Origin: Meloidogyne chitwoodi
Lineage: Eukaryota > Nematoda > Chromadorea > Rhabditida > Meloidogynidae
Reading direction: 5' to 3'
Length of the DNA stretch: 64,000 nt
Assembly (NCBI GenBank): GCA_015183035.1
Contig: JACZZP010000013.1
Coordinates: 558,001-622,000, forward strand
The notes beneath the pieces are model-generated. The model had not been told where the DNA came from and did no database searches. It worked only from the letters and a program-made list of their open reading frames with translations. Shown in pieces: positions 11,917 to 22,950 of the stretch (positions within the stretch are counted from its first letter, which is position 1; every line of letters begins with the position of its first letter). A program made the position numbers and the translations under genes.

Positions 11917-13805
11917 TTATTTTTTAGTTCTAGGTTTCATTTCTTCATTACAAGCATGCAAATAAATTTTTGAAATATTTGTAGGATAGCTATACTCAGA
12001 ACCCTTAATTTAAAAAATTAAAAATAAATTTTTTTTAAAATAAAAAAAACCTTGCTCCAATCATAACCAATAGAATAAGCCATAATATTTCCTCCTTGAT
12101 TAATATGACAAGCAGTTATTGGCATTGTCATTGCATCTGATCCTTTAAGTTTAGTACGTGCATCTTTATCCCAAAAAGAGTAACGTCCATCTGCACCAGC
12201 AGTACACAAAGTTTGATAAATTGGATGAAAAGTTACCACATTTACCTTTTATTTTTAAATAAATATAAAAATAAATAAAAATTATTTAAAGAAAATAAAC
12301 CGGATAAATCTCTTGAAATCCATTTATTAATTCTGTTGAACGATGACATTTAAATGTAAAATTGTCTTTACTATCTTTTGTGTCTAAACATTGAATTGCT
12401 ACTCTTCCTTTATAATTTAATTTTTAAATTAAATTAATTTTAAATAAAAACCTTCAATTGATCCAAGAGCAAAACCATTAGGTTGATTATTTATTTTATT
12501 TTTAAAAATTGCAATTGCTCTGCTCTTTAAAAGAAGAAAAAAATTAAATATTTAAAAATAATTAAAATAAAGGAAAACCTGAAATTTTAATTGAGATTCA
12601 ACATCTTGAATTTCTTGTCTAAAAAAAATAATGAAAATTTCAGAGAAAAAATAATTAAAAAATGTTTTTTTACTCTATTTCCCTAACTTAAATTAAAAAA
12701 TAAAAATACTAACGGTTGTCCTTCCAAATTATATGATTTAATATGTCTATTAGCCAATCCAACAACTGCCAATGGATAAATTACATCAGAACACCAAACA
12801 CGTTCTGGCAGTTGAATTGTTGCGAGTGAATTAATTGTTGGCAATTGACGCATATCCCAAAATCGTAAAGTACGATCCCATGATCCAGTCATTAAACACT
12901 GAAAAAAATGTTAAAAAATGCTAAAATAATTTAAATTGACTCAAACAATAAAACAGCTCTCAATCGGATTCGAACCCACACCACTAAAATTAAAATACAA
13001 GAACACTACCACTCAACCATAAGGAACACATGAGCAAGAATAATAAAACTTATTATAAAACTTTATTTATAAAAAAATAAACCTGATAATTAGAAGCTGT
13101 TACCCAATGACAAGATTTAACACAATCATCATGTTGTCCAACAGGAACAATTTGATTTGATTGTAGATCCCATAAACGAACAGTTTTATCGCAACAAGTA
13201 ATAAATAATTTTGAACTGTCCTAAAATTATTTAAATTTATTTTCTTTTTTAAATTAAAAAATACAAAACTTTCTTCTTTAAAAATAAAAAAAACCTCAGT
13301 CCAATCCAAACAAAGTACTGGAGCTCCCAAATCCTGCATTGCTTTAGGTTGACTTTGTCCAGTTTCACTAATTTCCCAAATACGGCAAGTATTGTCCCAA
13401 GAACCAGCAGCAAGAAATATTGGAGTGTTCGGGGCAGATTGATTGAATTTTAATGTTTGGACTGTGTCACTAGATACTTGAGGTAACTTTAAATTAATAA
13501 TAAAAATAAAATTTATTTAATTTAATAAAAACCTCGATATCGCCCTGTGGCACATTAGATGTAGTTTGCTTAATTTTTAAAATTTTTAAATTTTTCTGAG
13601 GGAAAAACAAATGTGGAAAATAAAAAAATAAATTAATTTCTCGGGCAATTGCCCAACAAACAATAAAACATTTAAAAAAATTAATTAAACAAAAAAAAAC
13701 CTGTTGAGTATTTGTTGTTGTTCCAAAAAGTCCACCACCACCAACTGTTTTTGACCCAAAAGGTGAAGAATTTGTAGAAGTTGTAGTATTCCCAAAAAGA
13801 CTCAT
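11917..13805 (-). CDS. rae1: mRNA export factor RAE1/Gle2 (WD40 nucleoporin)
   Basis: Ten exons join in phase (13805-13701, 13568-13533, 13486-13295, 13220-13083, 12898-12714, 12618-12579, 12524-12452, 12407-12301, 12245-12051, 12003-11917) to about 385 residues. The N-terminus is FG-like ([20 protein letters not shown]), then WD40 blades follow: [68 protein letters not shown]. These match RAE1, which binds NUP98 at the nuclear pore and serves mRNA export and spindle assembly (C. elegans npp-17). The acceptor of exon 2 is ambiguous by nine codons. The intron 13082-12899 contains a tRNA-like sequence. The start lies only 193 bases from the stop of NUBP1 on the same strand. Confidence 0.93.
12956..13027 (-). 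repeat. tRNA-like sequence in a RAE1 intron
   Basis: On the minus strand there is TGGTTGAGTGGTAGTG (A-box like), then GGGTTCGAATCC (B box) about 35 bases on. The anticodon region is A/T-rich and unpaired. It lies wholly within the RAE1 intron and in the same orientation as the gene. Decayed tRNA or tRNA-derived element. Confidence 0.55.
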
Positions 13806-13835
13806 TTTACTTTTCTTTTTTAAAAATAAAATAAA

Positions 13836-13840
13836 TTCTA
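13836..13840 (-). promoter_or_regulatory. Possible trans-splice acceptor before RAE1
   Basis: On the minus strand a pyrimidine-poor but intron-like AAATTTAG lies about 30 bases before the RAE1 start codon with no donor nearby. With the 193-base gap to NUBP1 this could be a spliced-leader site for the downstream gene of an operon. Confidence 0.3.
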
Positions 13841-13998
13841 AATTTAAAAAAAAATTAAATTAATTAAAAAAATATATAAATTTGTGGTTAACAAATATAT
13901 TTAAATTATAAAAAAACAAATAAATATTTTATAAAATAAAAAATAAAATTAATATTCATTTTTAATTCAATTAAATTAATTTTCTTTTCCTCTTCTCT

Positions 13999-15785
13999 TT
14001 ATTTTCCATTTACCAAATTTTTCACATCTTTTTCTTTTTCTTGTTCCAAAATTTTAAATTTTTTAATAATTTCATTTGCCAATTTTTTAAATTCTTGATT
14101 AATAATACAATTTTTTTCAAAATTTTCAAAAAATGTTCCAACATCTCCAACATCTAAACATTTTCCAAGGGTTGGGTCTAACGGTAAAGAAGCCAAAACT
14201 TCAAAATCTTCACCCAATTCTTTACACATTTTTATAGCACCACCAGTTGTTGAAGGAAAAAGTTGTGAATGTGTACAACAATTTGGACAAATAAATTTTG
14301 ACATATTCTCAATTATTCCAATTATTGGTACTTTTGTTTTTATACAAAAATTGATCTTAAAAAATTAAAAAAAATAAATTAATAAAATAAGTAGCTCATT
14401 GTTAGCCTCATAATTAATAAATAAAAAAAATAAAATCCAAAAAACTCTATTAAGTGAGACTATAAGAAAAAAATAAAAAAAAGAAAACCTCTTTTCGAAC
14501 ATCTAACAAAGAAATTTCTTGTGGTGTAGTAACAATTAAAGCCCCATCAAGTTGTGATGCTTGTAAAAGTAATTGGACAACAGAAATGTGTTCATCAGAA
14601 GTTCCTGGTGGAGTATCAATTAAAAGATAGTCAATATTGCCCCAATCAACATCACGAAGAAATTGTTTAATTAAAGCATTTTTACGAGGACCACGCCAGA
14701 TAATCTTTTTTTAAAAAATGTTTAAATTAATTAATAAATTCAAATAAAATATTATTTTTTAAAATAAAATAAAAAATGGATCCAATTTTAATTAAAAAAG
14801 AAGCCAGTAAAATAAAGGTGAAAATATCAGTTATATTTATTTGTTTTTACCACTTAACCACAATTGTAAATTAGTCAAAAAGTAATAAAATTCTATTTAT
14901 ATTTCTTATTTTTTTACTAAAAATTATTAAAAAAAAAACAACAAACTGCATCATTCCTCGACTCAACCAAAAAAGAAATACTCATCAAAAAAAGATTATC
15001 ACGAACAAAAACGGGTGCCCATCCTTAAAAATTAAATTTATTTAAAAATACTTTTAAATAAATAAATAAAACCTTCTTCACTAGTATGAACACTTTCATT
15101 TTCACAACCAAACATTCTAGCTTGTGAAGGTCCACAAATATCAATATCGAGTACACCAATCTATTTTTTTAATTTAAATTATAAAAAAATTTAAATAAAA
15201 ACGTTTAAAGGTCTTCCATCATCATCAGTTAAATTAGACATTACATAAGCTAAACTAGTTGTTACAGAACTTTTACCAACACCTCCTTTTCCGCTCAGTA
15301 TTAAAATCTAAAAAAAATATTATTTATGAAAAGTTTAAGAATCCGAATTCCGAAAATTTGTTTTTTCTTTAATATTCGAAAGACATATCATTCGATTTGT
15401 CTAATCAATCTGAGTCGAATGATACTAAACTCGACTTGCGAAAATAGATATGAGCAAAGATATAGAACATTGAAAATTGAAAAGCCAAGGGGGGGGGCTA
15501 AACTAATTTAGGTGATTACCGAGGCTGCTCTTTCAAGAAAATATATTATCGGAATGCAAATTCTTCAGGATTGCTTATTTTTCTTAAATATAAAAATTAA
15601 ATAAAAACCTTATGTTTAATTAGAGACATTCTTTCTTTAATTAAATCAGTATCTGGGTCAATTTGTTGAACACCAGTGGCACAGGCTTGTTTATTTGGAC
15701 AGCCAGCACATGCAGTCGTTTTACCTGCTTTTTCACTTTGTGTGCCAGGACAATGTTCTGGAGCATTTTCTGGAATATCTGTCAT
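13999..15785 (-). CDS. nubp1: Cytosolic Fe-S cluster assembly factor NUBP1 (Nbp35)
   Basis: Six exons (15785-15609, 15307-15203, 15160-15073, 15023-14947, 14704-14489, 14355-13999) join in phase. The N-terminal ferredoxin-like cysteine set is complete (C12, then CAGC and a fourth Cys in NKQAC), the Walker A is GKGGVGKSS, and the switch region [10 protein letters not shown] is intact. The C-terminal CPNC (in [10 protein letters not shown]) supplies the bridging cluster ligands. NUBP1 is a P-loop scaffold that builds [4Fe-4S] clusters for cytosolic and nuclear proteins. Length and motifs are as expected for the family. Next to the start codon of RAE1 on the same strand. The first intron (15608-15308) is long for this gene and shows nothing I recognise. 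Confidence 0.95.
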
Positions 15786-16555
15786 CTTTAAATCTAAGAA
15801 AATTAGAAAAAATAAATAAAAAATTAAGAGAAAAATTAGAAAAATTATTAAAAAGGATCAATTGACATTTAAAAAAACGAAATGCCAAAGGAGCATTTTT
15901 AAAAGAAAAATAAAATAAATAAATTTTTAGACTATTTGAGTGCGAAGAGTTGAGTGTCCTCATCTTTTTTAATTTAAATATTTATCTTTTTAATTTTTAA
16001 TTCTAATAAACTTATAAAAAATAATAAACAATTTTTAGCTTTATTTTAACATAAAATAATTACTAATTAATTAATAAAAGAAAAAAAGTTAAGAAAAAAT
16101 AAATAGCTTTGACACTCAACCGTCCTCATTCAAATAAAGTGTTTTGGTAATTTTTCTATAAATTTTTATCAAACAATTTTAGGGTTAATTAAAGATAATT
16201 TTACAAGTTTTTAATGCAAACTATTTTCTTAGATTTATTTACCTTAAAATAAATAAAAATAATTTAATAAAAAATTCGCGTTTTTATTAAGAAAACAAAC
16301 AAAAGAAAATCTTTTTAAAATTTTATTTTGTTATTATTGTTCTCAAAATTTTATAATTTATAATAGATTAATTAAATTAAATATTAAATTAATTAAAAGA
16401 AATTTTTTAATTAATTTAAAAAATAAAAATTAATTTTTCTTTTAATTAATTTTTAAAAATTTTCAGTGTTTATATTAACCTACTAAACATTTTTCTCTAA
16501 AAAATAAATATCTATTTATTTATTTTAACAATTTTACATATTTAATTTATTCAAA
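15786..16555. other. Divergent intergenic region NUBP1 / orphan
   Basis: 770 bases of AT-rich sequence between two divergent starts; it must hold both promoters. An open frame at 15733-15963 on the minus strand overlaps the NUBP1 first exon in another frame and is not supported. The motif GA(C/G)TGTC(A/C)TC or its variant (TTGAGTGTCCTCATC near 15950, CTCAACCGTCCTCATT near 16116) appears twice. Confidence 0.5.
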
Positions 16556-18554
16556 ATGGATGATATTTTAACATCTTTAATTGACAACAGCAATGAACCA
16601 AAAAAAGGAAAATTTGAAAGGTAAATTTTTTTTGGTTAAGTGGATAGTTGTTTTGACTTTGGGTAAATATAGAAAAGTTCGAATCCTTTCGGGGTAAAAC
16701 ATTTTTTAATTTAATTTTAATGCTTTAAATTGTTTTTAAAAATATTTTTAAAGAAAATAAAAATATTTTTTTAATTTTTAAACGCAAAAAATGTTAAAAT
16801 TTAACACTAAAATATTTTTAAAAATTTATTTTAAATTTTTAGTGCTCAATCTCGCTATTTACGTTTACATGTACCTATAAAAGATGTTGAATGGAATGTT
16901 TGCGATTATTGTGGAGAAATTGTTCATCAAATGCTTTTTGAACGTCATGTTTGTATATTTTTTTAAATATATAAAAAAAATTTTTTTTAAGTTAATTTTT
17001 CATGAAATGGCTGGTTTAACTTATCAACTTTATCACTATGAAATTGATGTAGATAAACGTCGTAATGAACAGGCTAAAAAAATTCAAGTAAATTTATATT
17101 TATTTCTTAGAATATTTTTTTAAATAAAATTGTCATCTTTTTTTTTTAATTAAGTGGCAGTTTTGGGGTCGTGGGTTCGAATCCGTTTGCTGGACAAACA
17201 TTTTTAAAAATGTTTTTAATTAAAAAAATAAAATTATATTTATTTTAAAATTAGTATAATTTTAGTTTTTAATTTTTTAGATAAAAGAAACAAAAACTAA
17301 ACGACGCAATATTGGCTTGGAACTGTCCTCTTGTTCGTCCTCTTCATTGCCCTCATCTTCTGAAAATAATTCTGATTCTGAAACAGAAACTATATTATCA
17401 TCATCATCAAATACATCATCTAATTTAATATATCCAGATAATATTAAATTTAATAATAATAAAAATGAAGAAAATAATACAACAAATAATTGGGTAATTG
17501 AAGAATTAATGAATGAAAAATTGAGGAAAAAACAAAAGAAAAAAATGAAAAAAGAAGACGAATATGGGTAAAAATTAAATATATAATTTTTTAAATATTC
17601 CAAACAGATTAATTAATTAATTAAAAAAATTATTTTTGAAAATGTTTATTTTTTGGAACGTTGGTTTTTTGCCCACAACTTTTTTTAAAATTTTAAAATT
17701 TATGGGATATAAGGTAAACAACTTAAAGAATATTCTTACAAATTTTCATGCCCTTAGGTGCTTTTTGGGCAATTTTATAAGCTAGTACCGAAACGTCCGT
17801 TTTTAAAATTTTTATTTTTTCTCAAGTTTTAATTATTACAATTATGAGCAAGAAGAACAACAAACTTTTTCATCTTCAGAAAAATTAAAAAATAATAATA
17901 AAAAAATAAAAACAAATATTTCATTAAAAAAGAGACCTTCAAAAAAATTGCTAAAAATTAAAAAAGAAGAAATTATTGAAGAAGAAGAAGTATTAGTAGA
18001 TGAAAAAACTTTATTACGTAACGAATATGAACATTTATTATGTTTAAATAATTTGGGACGAAGATATGACTATGGTTAACTTAAAATTAATTTTAAAAAA
18101 TTATTATTTAAAGAGGTCGTTTTGGTGCCAAATTTTGAGTGTCTGAAATTTTTCATTTTTTATCAAAAAACATTTTTATTGCCAACAAAATTAATTTTTG
18201 GGGAATGGCGGCACTCAATCTTCGGCACCAAAACGACCGACTAAAAAATGAAATATTTTTTATTTTTAAAGTTTGTGTTGATTTGAGAAATTGCAAATAT
18301 TTCGATAGCAAAGGAAATATACGTGTTTCTAATGTTTTAAAACGATCGTCTTCACCTAAACAAATTCCTAGAAGATCATCTACAAGAAGGAGCGGAAGTA
18401 AGAAATTTTTTTTAAATTTTAATCATTTAAATAAAATTAATTAAATAAAGTTGTTTTAGTGCCACCTGTCTAAAATTTTTTTCCGCAATGAAACGTCTTT
18501 TTTAAATTAATTTATTATTTTTCAGTTGTAGAAGATTTAATTTGTTTGATTTAA
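16556..18554 (+). CDS. Orphan nuclear-type protein with a Cys/His motif
   Basis: Seven exons (16556-16620, 16843-16948, 16992-17087, 17281-17567, 17827-18074, 18272-18397, 18526-18554) join in phase to 318 residues. Residues 42-57 read CDYCGEIVHQMLFERH, a possible zinc site of the form C-x2-C-x4-H-x6-H. A basic helix-like stretch follows (YEIDVDKRRNEQAKK), then a Ser/Asp/Glu-rich acidic segment, Lys-rich runs, and a conserved-looking tail (NLGRRYDYVCVDLRNCKYFD) ending in a Ser/Arg-rich tract. The composition suggests a nuclear protein; I do not recognise the family. Two introns carry tRNA-like sequences and a third (18075-18271) carries a 124-bp MITE. Without that intron the frame would stop at 18077, so the splice across the MITE is inferred from phase and from the coding quality of exon 6. 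Confidence 0.75.
16631..16697 (+). repeat. tRNA-like sequence, intron 1 of the orphan gene
   Basis: GGTTAAGTGGATAGTTG is A-box like and AGTTCGAATCCT is B-box like, about 30 bases apart. Acceptor stem not evident. Same strand as the gene. Confidence 0.4.
17149..17196 (+). repeat. Truncated tRNA-like sequence, intron 3 of the orphan gene
   Basis: Only the 3' half is clear: GTCGTGGGTTCGAATCCG is a T arm. The upstream TTAAGTGGCAG may be a remnant of an A box. Same strand as the gene. Confidence 0.4.
18115..18238. mobile_element. 124-bp MITE with GGTGCC-type ends, in an intron
   Basis: The left arm GGTCGTTTTGGTGCCAAA (18115) and right arm (complement ending at 18238) are inverted over about 27 bases. 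They continue into TTTTGAGTG / CACTCAAT. The inner end sequence is the same as in the 260-bp element at 27803-28062, so both belong to one family. It lies in intron 5 of the orphan gene. Confidence 0.7.
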
Positions 18555-18740
18555 ATAGAAGAATATGCCTTACACAAAAATAATAATTAATTATTTAATT
18601 TTTCTTTTTTTTTTGACAAACATGAACTTACAATTTTAATTTTGTTTAAATATTTTATTTGGAAATATAATTTAAATAAATAAATGACCTTTTAAATATT
18701 TTTAATTTTTTTTCTCTAAACTATTCGTATTTTTTTATCA

Positions 18741-18775
18741 GGCACCAAAATGTCCGTTGGCACCAAAACGTCCAT
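18741..18775 (+). repeat. Two tandem copies of GGCACCAAAA(C/T)GTCC
   Basis: GGCACCAAAATGTCC and GGCACCAAAACGTCC stand two bases apart just beyond the orphan gene. The same motif recurs near 2652, 2684, 17785, 18222, 19349 and, in weaker form, at 3841, 8190, 41790 and 48510. It resembles the ends of the MITE at 18115-18238, so these may be solo ends of that family. Confidence 0.6.
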
Positions 18776-18798
18776 AAAAATATAAAATAAAAATTAAA

Positions 18799-20849
18799 TT
18801 AAAAAATAGTAATTTTATTATTATTTTCTTCATTAATTTCTAAATTTTCTTCTTCTTCATCTCTTTTAACTAATAAAATTTCTTCAGGTAATAAATTTAA
18901 ATAAATATCAGCCAAAAAAGAATTATTTGGAATTAATTTTAAATTTAATAAATTATTTTTTAAATTTTTAATAAATAATAATAAATTTGTTTTTTCTTCT
19001 TTTTTAATATTATTTTGTCTTCTAAAACAAATTTGTTCAAGTAAAATTAATGTTTGGGAACAAGTTGTTTTTTTAGAAATAAATATTGATTTATAATTAC
19101 TCTGTGAGAAATTAATTAATTAATTAAATTAATTATTATTTTTAATTTAATAAATAATAAAATAAATTAAAAAAATATTTAATTAATTTATTTTACTTGT
19201 GGACATATTTCCCCGTCATAAATACGTACAAGTATTGGATTTTTATCCATACCAAGAACAAACCTTTTTAAATTTAAATAAATTAATTTATTTTTAATTA
19301 AAATAAATATTTTTTAATTTTTTAAATTAATTAAATATTACACACTCGCACCAAAACGTCCGATTTTTTTAAAAAAAATTTTTTAATTTAAAATAAAATA
19401 AATTAATTTTAAAAAATTAATTATACCTAGACATTCCTTCAGGATGACATTTTTGTAATTCTAATGGATTTGAATTTTCATCTGTGAATTATTTAAAAAT
19501 TAAAAAAAAATAAAATTTAATTATATTTAGAGAGATGTGTATTTAGTTAGGGTAAGTACTTTTGTTTAATCATAACTCAATAAAAAATAAACTTTTTTTA
19601 AAAAATTAAATTTTATTAAATAGAGAATTGATTAAACTATAAAATAATAAATAATTTAAATTTTTTCAAATTATTTAAAAAAAGTTGAGTTAAAAAAACT
19701 ACATTTTTAAAGGAAAAGTAATGAATTTATTCAGTTTTTTGACCATATCTTTTTTTTTAATTTGACCAAAAAATAAAATTTAAAATACATTTTATGTAAA
19801 ATTTAATTCTCTATTAAATAGGTATTAAATTTAATTTTTACCAAGTTTAATTATATTACGACGAATTTCAACCAAACCAATAGAATTACGAGTTGAAGTG
19901 TGTATTTCCATTAATAAATTAAATAAATTAATATCTCTAAGTTGTAATCTTAATTTATCCCATACAAGAAGACGAATTATCTTTAAATATTTTAATTTAT
20001 TTTTTAAATTAATTAACTTCATTTGTAGTAGTATTTTGTTTAAGATAAAGTGTTTTATAATCTGTGTCTGGTCTGACTTGATTTGTATAAATACGTAAAT
20101 GATGCTTGTCTTCCTAAAATTAACTTAAAAAAATTAATTTTAATTTTTTTTAAATTTACATTATTAATTGTAGGATAATTTTTATTTAACACTAAAGACA
20201 ATGAAGGCGGCGATGGAGCTAAATTACTACTGTTACAACAAGAACATAATTTTCTACAAGGCAACAATAATTGCTAAAAATGTTTTTAATAGTTTTGATG
20301 TTTTTATTATTTGTAAATTAAATGTTTTGATATTTTTATATGTTTTGTTTATGCGTTTTTGTTTAATTATGTTTGTTTATTTCAATGTTAATATTTTTAT
20401 GTTTTGTTTGGTAAAATATGTTTTAATGTCAATTTTTAATGTTTTTATGTTTGTTTGATTATTTTTTTAGAAACAACATGTTTTATTTTTTATGCGAATG
20501 TTTTTCTTTTTAATATTGATGTTGTTTTTGTTTTTTATGTTTTACTAATGTTTTATAAAGTTTATGTTTCAGTAAAAATTACAAAATAAATTATTTTATT
20601 AAAAAAAATATCTTTTTTAAATATAAACTAATAAACCTCTTTATTTTCTTCTTCATCAAAAGAAAAAGAAGAGAAATGTCGGCTATTTCTTTTAAAATTT
20701 GAGGAATTTGAAAAATTTGATGAAGACGAACAAACAGAAGGAATAGAAGAAAGTGAAGGAGAATTACTTGAAATTAATGTTGTTTGTTTTGAATTATTAT
20801 TATTTGAAAGAGAAATTGAAGAAGAAGAATTAATTTGGAATTTTAACAT
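18799..20849 (-). CDS. Tandem Ras-association (RA) domain protein
   Basis: Seven exons (20849-20637, 20273-20160, 20113-20018, 19980-19842, 19481-19427, 19263-19197, 19101-18799) join in phase to 328 residues. After a Ser/Asn-rich leader and a short Cys cluster (CSCCNS), residues 110 to about 220 form an RA domain: LRIYTNQVRPDTDYKTLYL, then LLMEIHTSTRNS, LELQKCHPEGMSRFVLG and LVRIYDGEICP. Directly after it, from residue 229, NYKSIFISKKTTCSQTLILL opens a second RA-like, ubiquitin-fold domain to the C-terminus. RA domains bind GTP-loaded Ras/Rap. No catalytic domain is present, so it is probably an adaptor. The exact family is not resolved. Intron 1 is long (20636-20274) and full of TGTTTT repeats. 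Confidence 0.75.
20270..20580. repeat. TGTTTT(A/T)ATGTTTTT low-complexity repeat
   Basis: Irregular repeats of TGTTTTTATGTTT fill intron 1 of the RA-domain gene. Sister tracts in either orientation lie at about 21180-21440, 22565-22830, 24180-24480 and 24840-25130. Confidence 0.6.
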
Positions 20850-22950
20850 TTTATTAAAATAAATAATCTAAATAATTTTTTTGAAATTTTTAGAAAAATG
20901 AAAATTCAATATATATATTATAAATATTCTAAAGTAAGATTTATTTATAATTAATGAAGAAATTAAAAACAAAAAGAGAAAATAATGTTGAGATTAATTA
21001 ATTAATCTATTACCTAACAAAGTTCACCAACATTTAGATTTATTAATAGGGATATAAAAATAAAAGACTTTTGGCCTCTAAAATTGAGGAAAAATTAATT
21101 TATCTTTTCTGAACGGTAACCCAATAGTTTTTCTCTAAAATCTCAAAATTTAGATTTTTTAAGATTAAAGTAATATTTATTAAAAAACAAAACATTGACT
21201 TTTATAAAGAAAACATAAAAACATTAATATTATAAAAACAAAAATAAAACAAAATGTAAACAAAACATGAAAAAAACAAAACATTAAAATAAGAAACGGA
21301 ATAAAACATGTTTAATTTAAATTACAATTTACAACTGATTGTAAAACATAAAAGTATTAAGACATGTTTAATTAATATTAATAAAAAAAATATGTTCAAA
21401 ACTTAAATAAAACAAATTGTTTTTGTTTAAGTTTAAATAAATAATTTCCCAAACAATAAAGCAACGTTAAATGAAAGAAATTAAAAAGTAAATTAAAAGA
21501 GAAAATCTAAGGAATTATTGCTTATTAAATATAAATCTCTAAAAGTATACGCGCGCCACTTTTCTTTTTTATTTTATAATAATCCATTCACTCAACACGT
21601 TTTTTGTTGTCACTCATTCAGTTAATATATTTTTATAAAATTTTTATTTTTAAAGAATTAATTATTTTTAAGAAAATAATATTAAAAGGGGATTAAAAAG
21701 AAGAAATAAATATATGCCAGAAAAAAGGATGAGGGAAAATTAATGAGGAATAAAATAAGAAAAACGAAGAAAAAAGGAAAATTAAAAGTAGAATACTTTT
21801 AAACCTTTTTGATTTGTAGACTAACCTAATCCTTTAAATATTGATTGAAATATATTTAAAAACTATTTTTAAGATATTGGTCCTTAAAACTCTGAGAAAA
21901 CTTTTAAGTTTAAAAATAAATTTCAAGAATATTCAAAAATATATTAGATTTAAAAAAAAGTTTACTAAGCATGTTTTTATATTAAACTTAAAAATTGCAA
22001 TTTGTAAAAAGTTTCAAAACATTTGTAAACATTGTAAATATTTTTATTAAAAAAACAATAAATGTTTTAACAAATTTAACTTACTTCAAAAATAGAAAAT
22101 TAATTCGAAAAATCAGAAACATGATGTTGGCATACTTAATATAGAAATTTCTCTAAATCTTATAAAAAATATAATTAATACTAAAAACTGGAATGAATAC
22201 CTATATGTCCTTCAAATATATTAATAATCCTTTTTCTCACAAGTTTAAAAAATAAGAATACATAGGAACTTTAGAAAAGATTTTTTTTAACTATAAAATT
22301 TTATAATTTGGATAATTTTTGTCTAATTTTTTGAATAATTTTATCAATAAAGCCTTGAAATTAAATTATAAAAAAAGAAAATGAATAAATAAAAATAGAA
22401 AAAAAAGTATTCAATATATGTATATATTAAATTTCCAGAAAAATCATCAAAAAATTAATTCCTTAAAATATATAAGCATTTCCTTTCCAAAAAGGCTGAT
22501 TCATTAAAAATAAATGAAATAAATAAATAATTATATTTTTATAGTAGTAGAATAAAAAAATGGATGAAAATTGTATTTTAAATATATACTTTTATATAAA
22601 AACATATTGTAAAATATTACAAACATTTATACATGTTTTAAAAAGATTACAAACATTATACATGTTTTAAAAATATTACTACAAACTTTATACATGTTTT
22701 AAAAAGATTACAAACATTTATAAAAACATGTTGTAAAAATATTAAACGTTAAAACATTAAAATTGGTTTAAAAAAAATATATTTATAAAAACATTAGATA
22801 GGTTTTAAAAACAAGTCTAATTTGTTGTTAAAACTTTGTTTTTTTTTGTAAAAAATTAAAAATATTTATTTTTACAAATATAAATTATCGGTTGTTGAAC
22901 TTAAAAAATACACTATTTCAATTTCCCAACATTTTTTTACATTTATAATT
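20850..22950. other. 2.1 kb intergenic, repeat-rich
   Basis: No coding exon seen. Contains AACATTAAAA/ACATGTTTTA repeats at about 21180-21440 and 22565-22830, in which ACATGTTTTAAAAA(G/T)ATTAC recurs three to four times. It must include the promoter of the RA-domain gene and the 3' end region of the CRAL-TRIO gene. Confidence 0.55.

Noticed and set aside
17277..17603. 108-codon minus-strand open frame
   Set aside because: Antisense shadow of the Ser/Asp-rich exon 4 of the orphan gene at 16556-18554.
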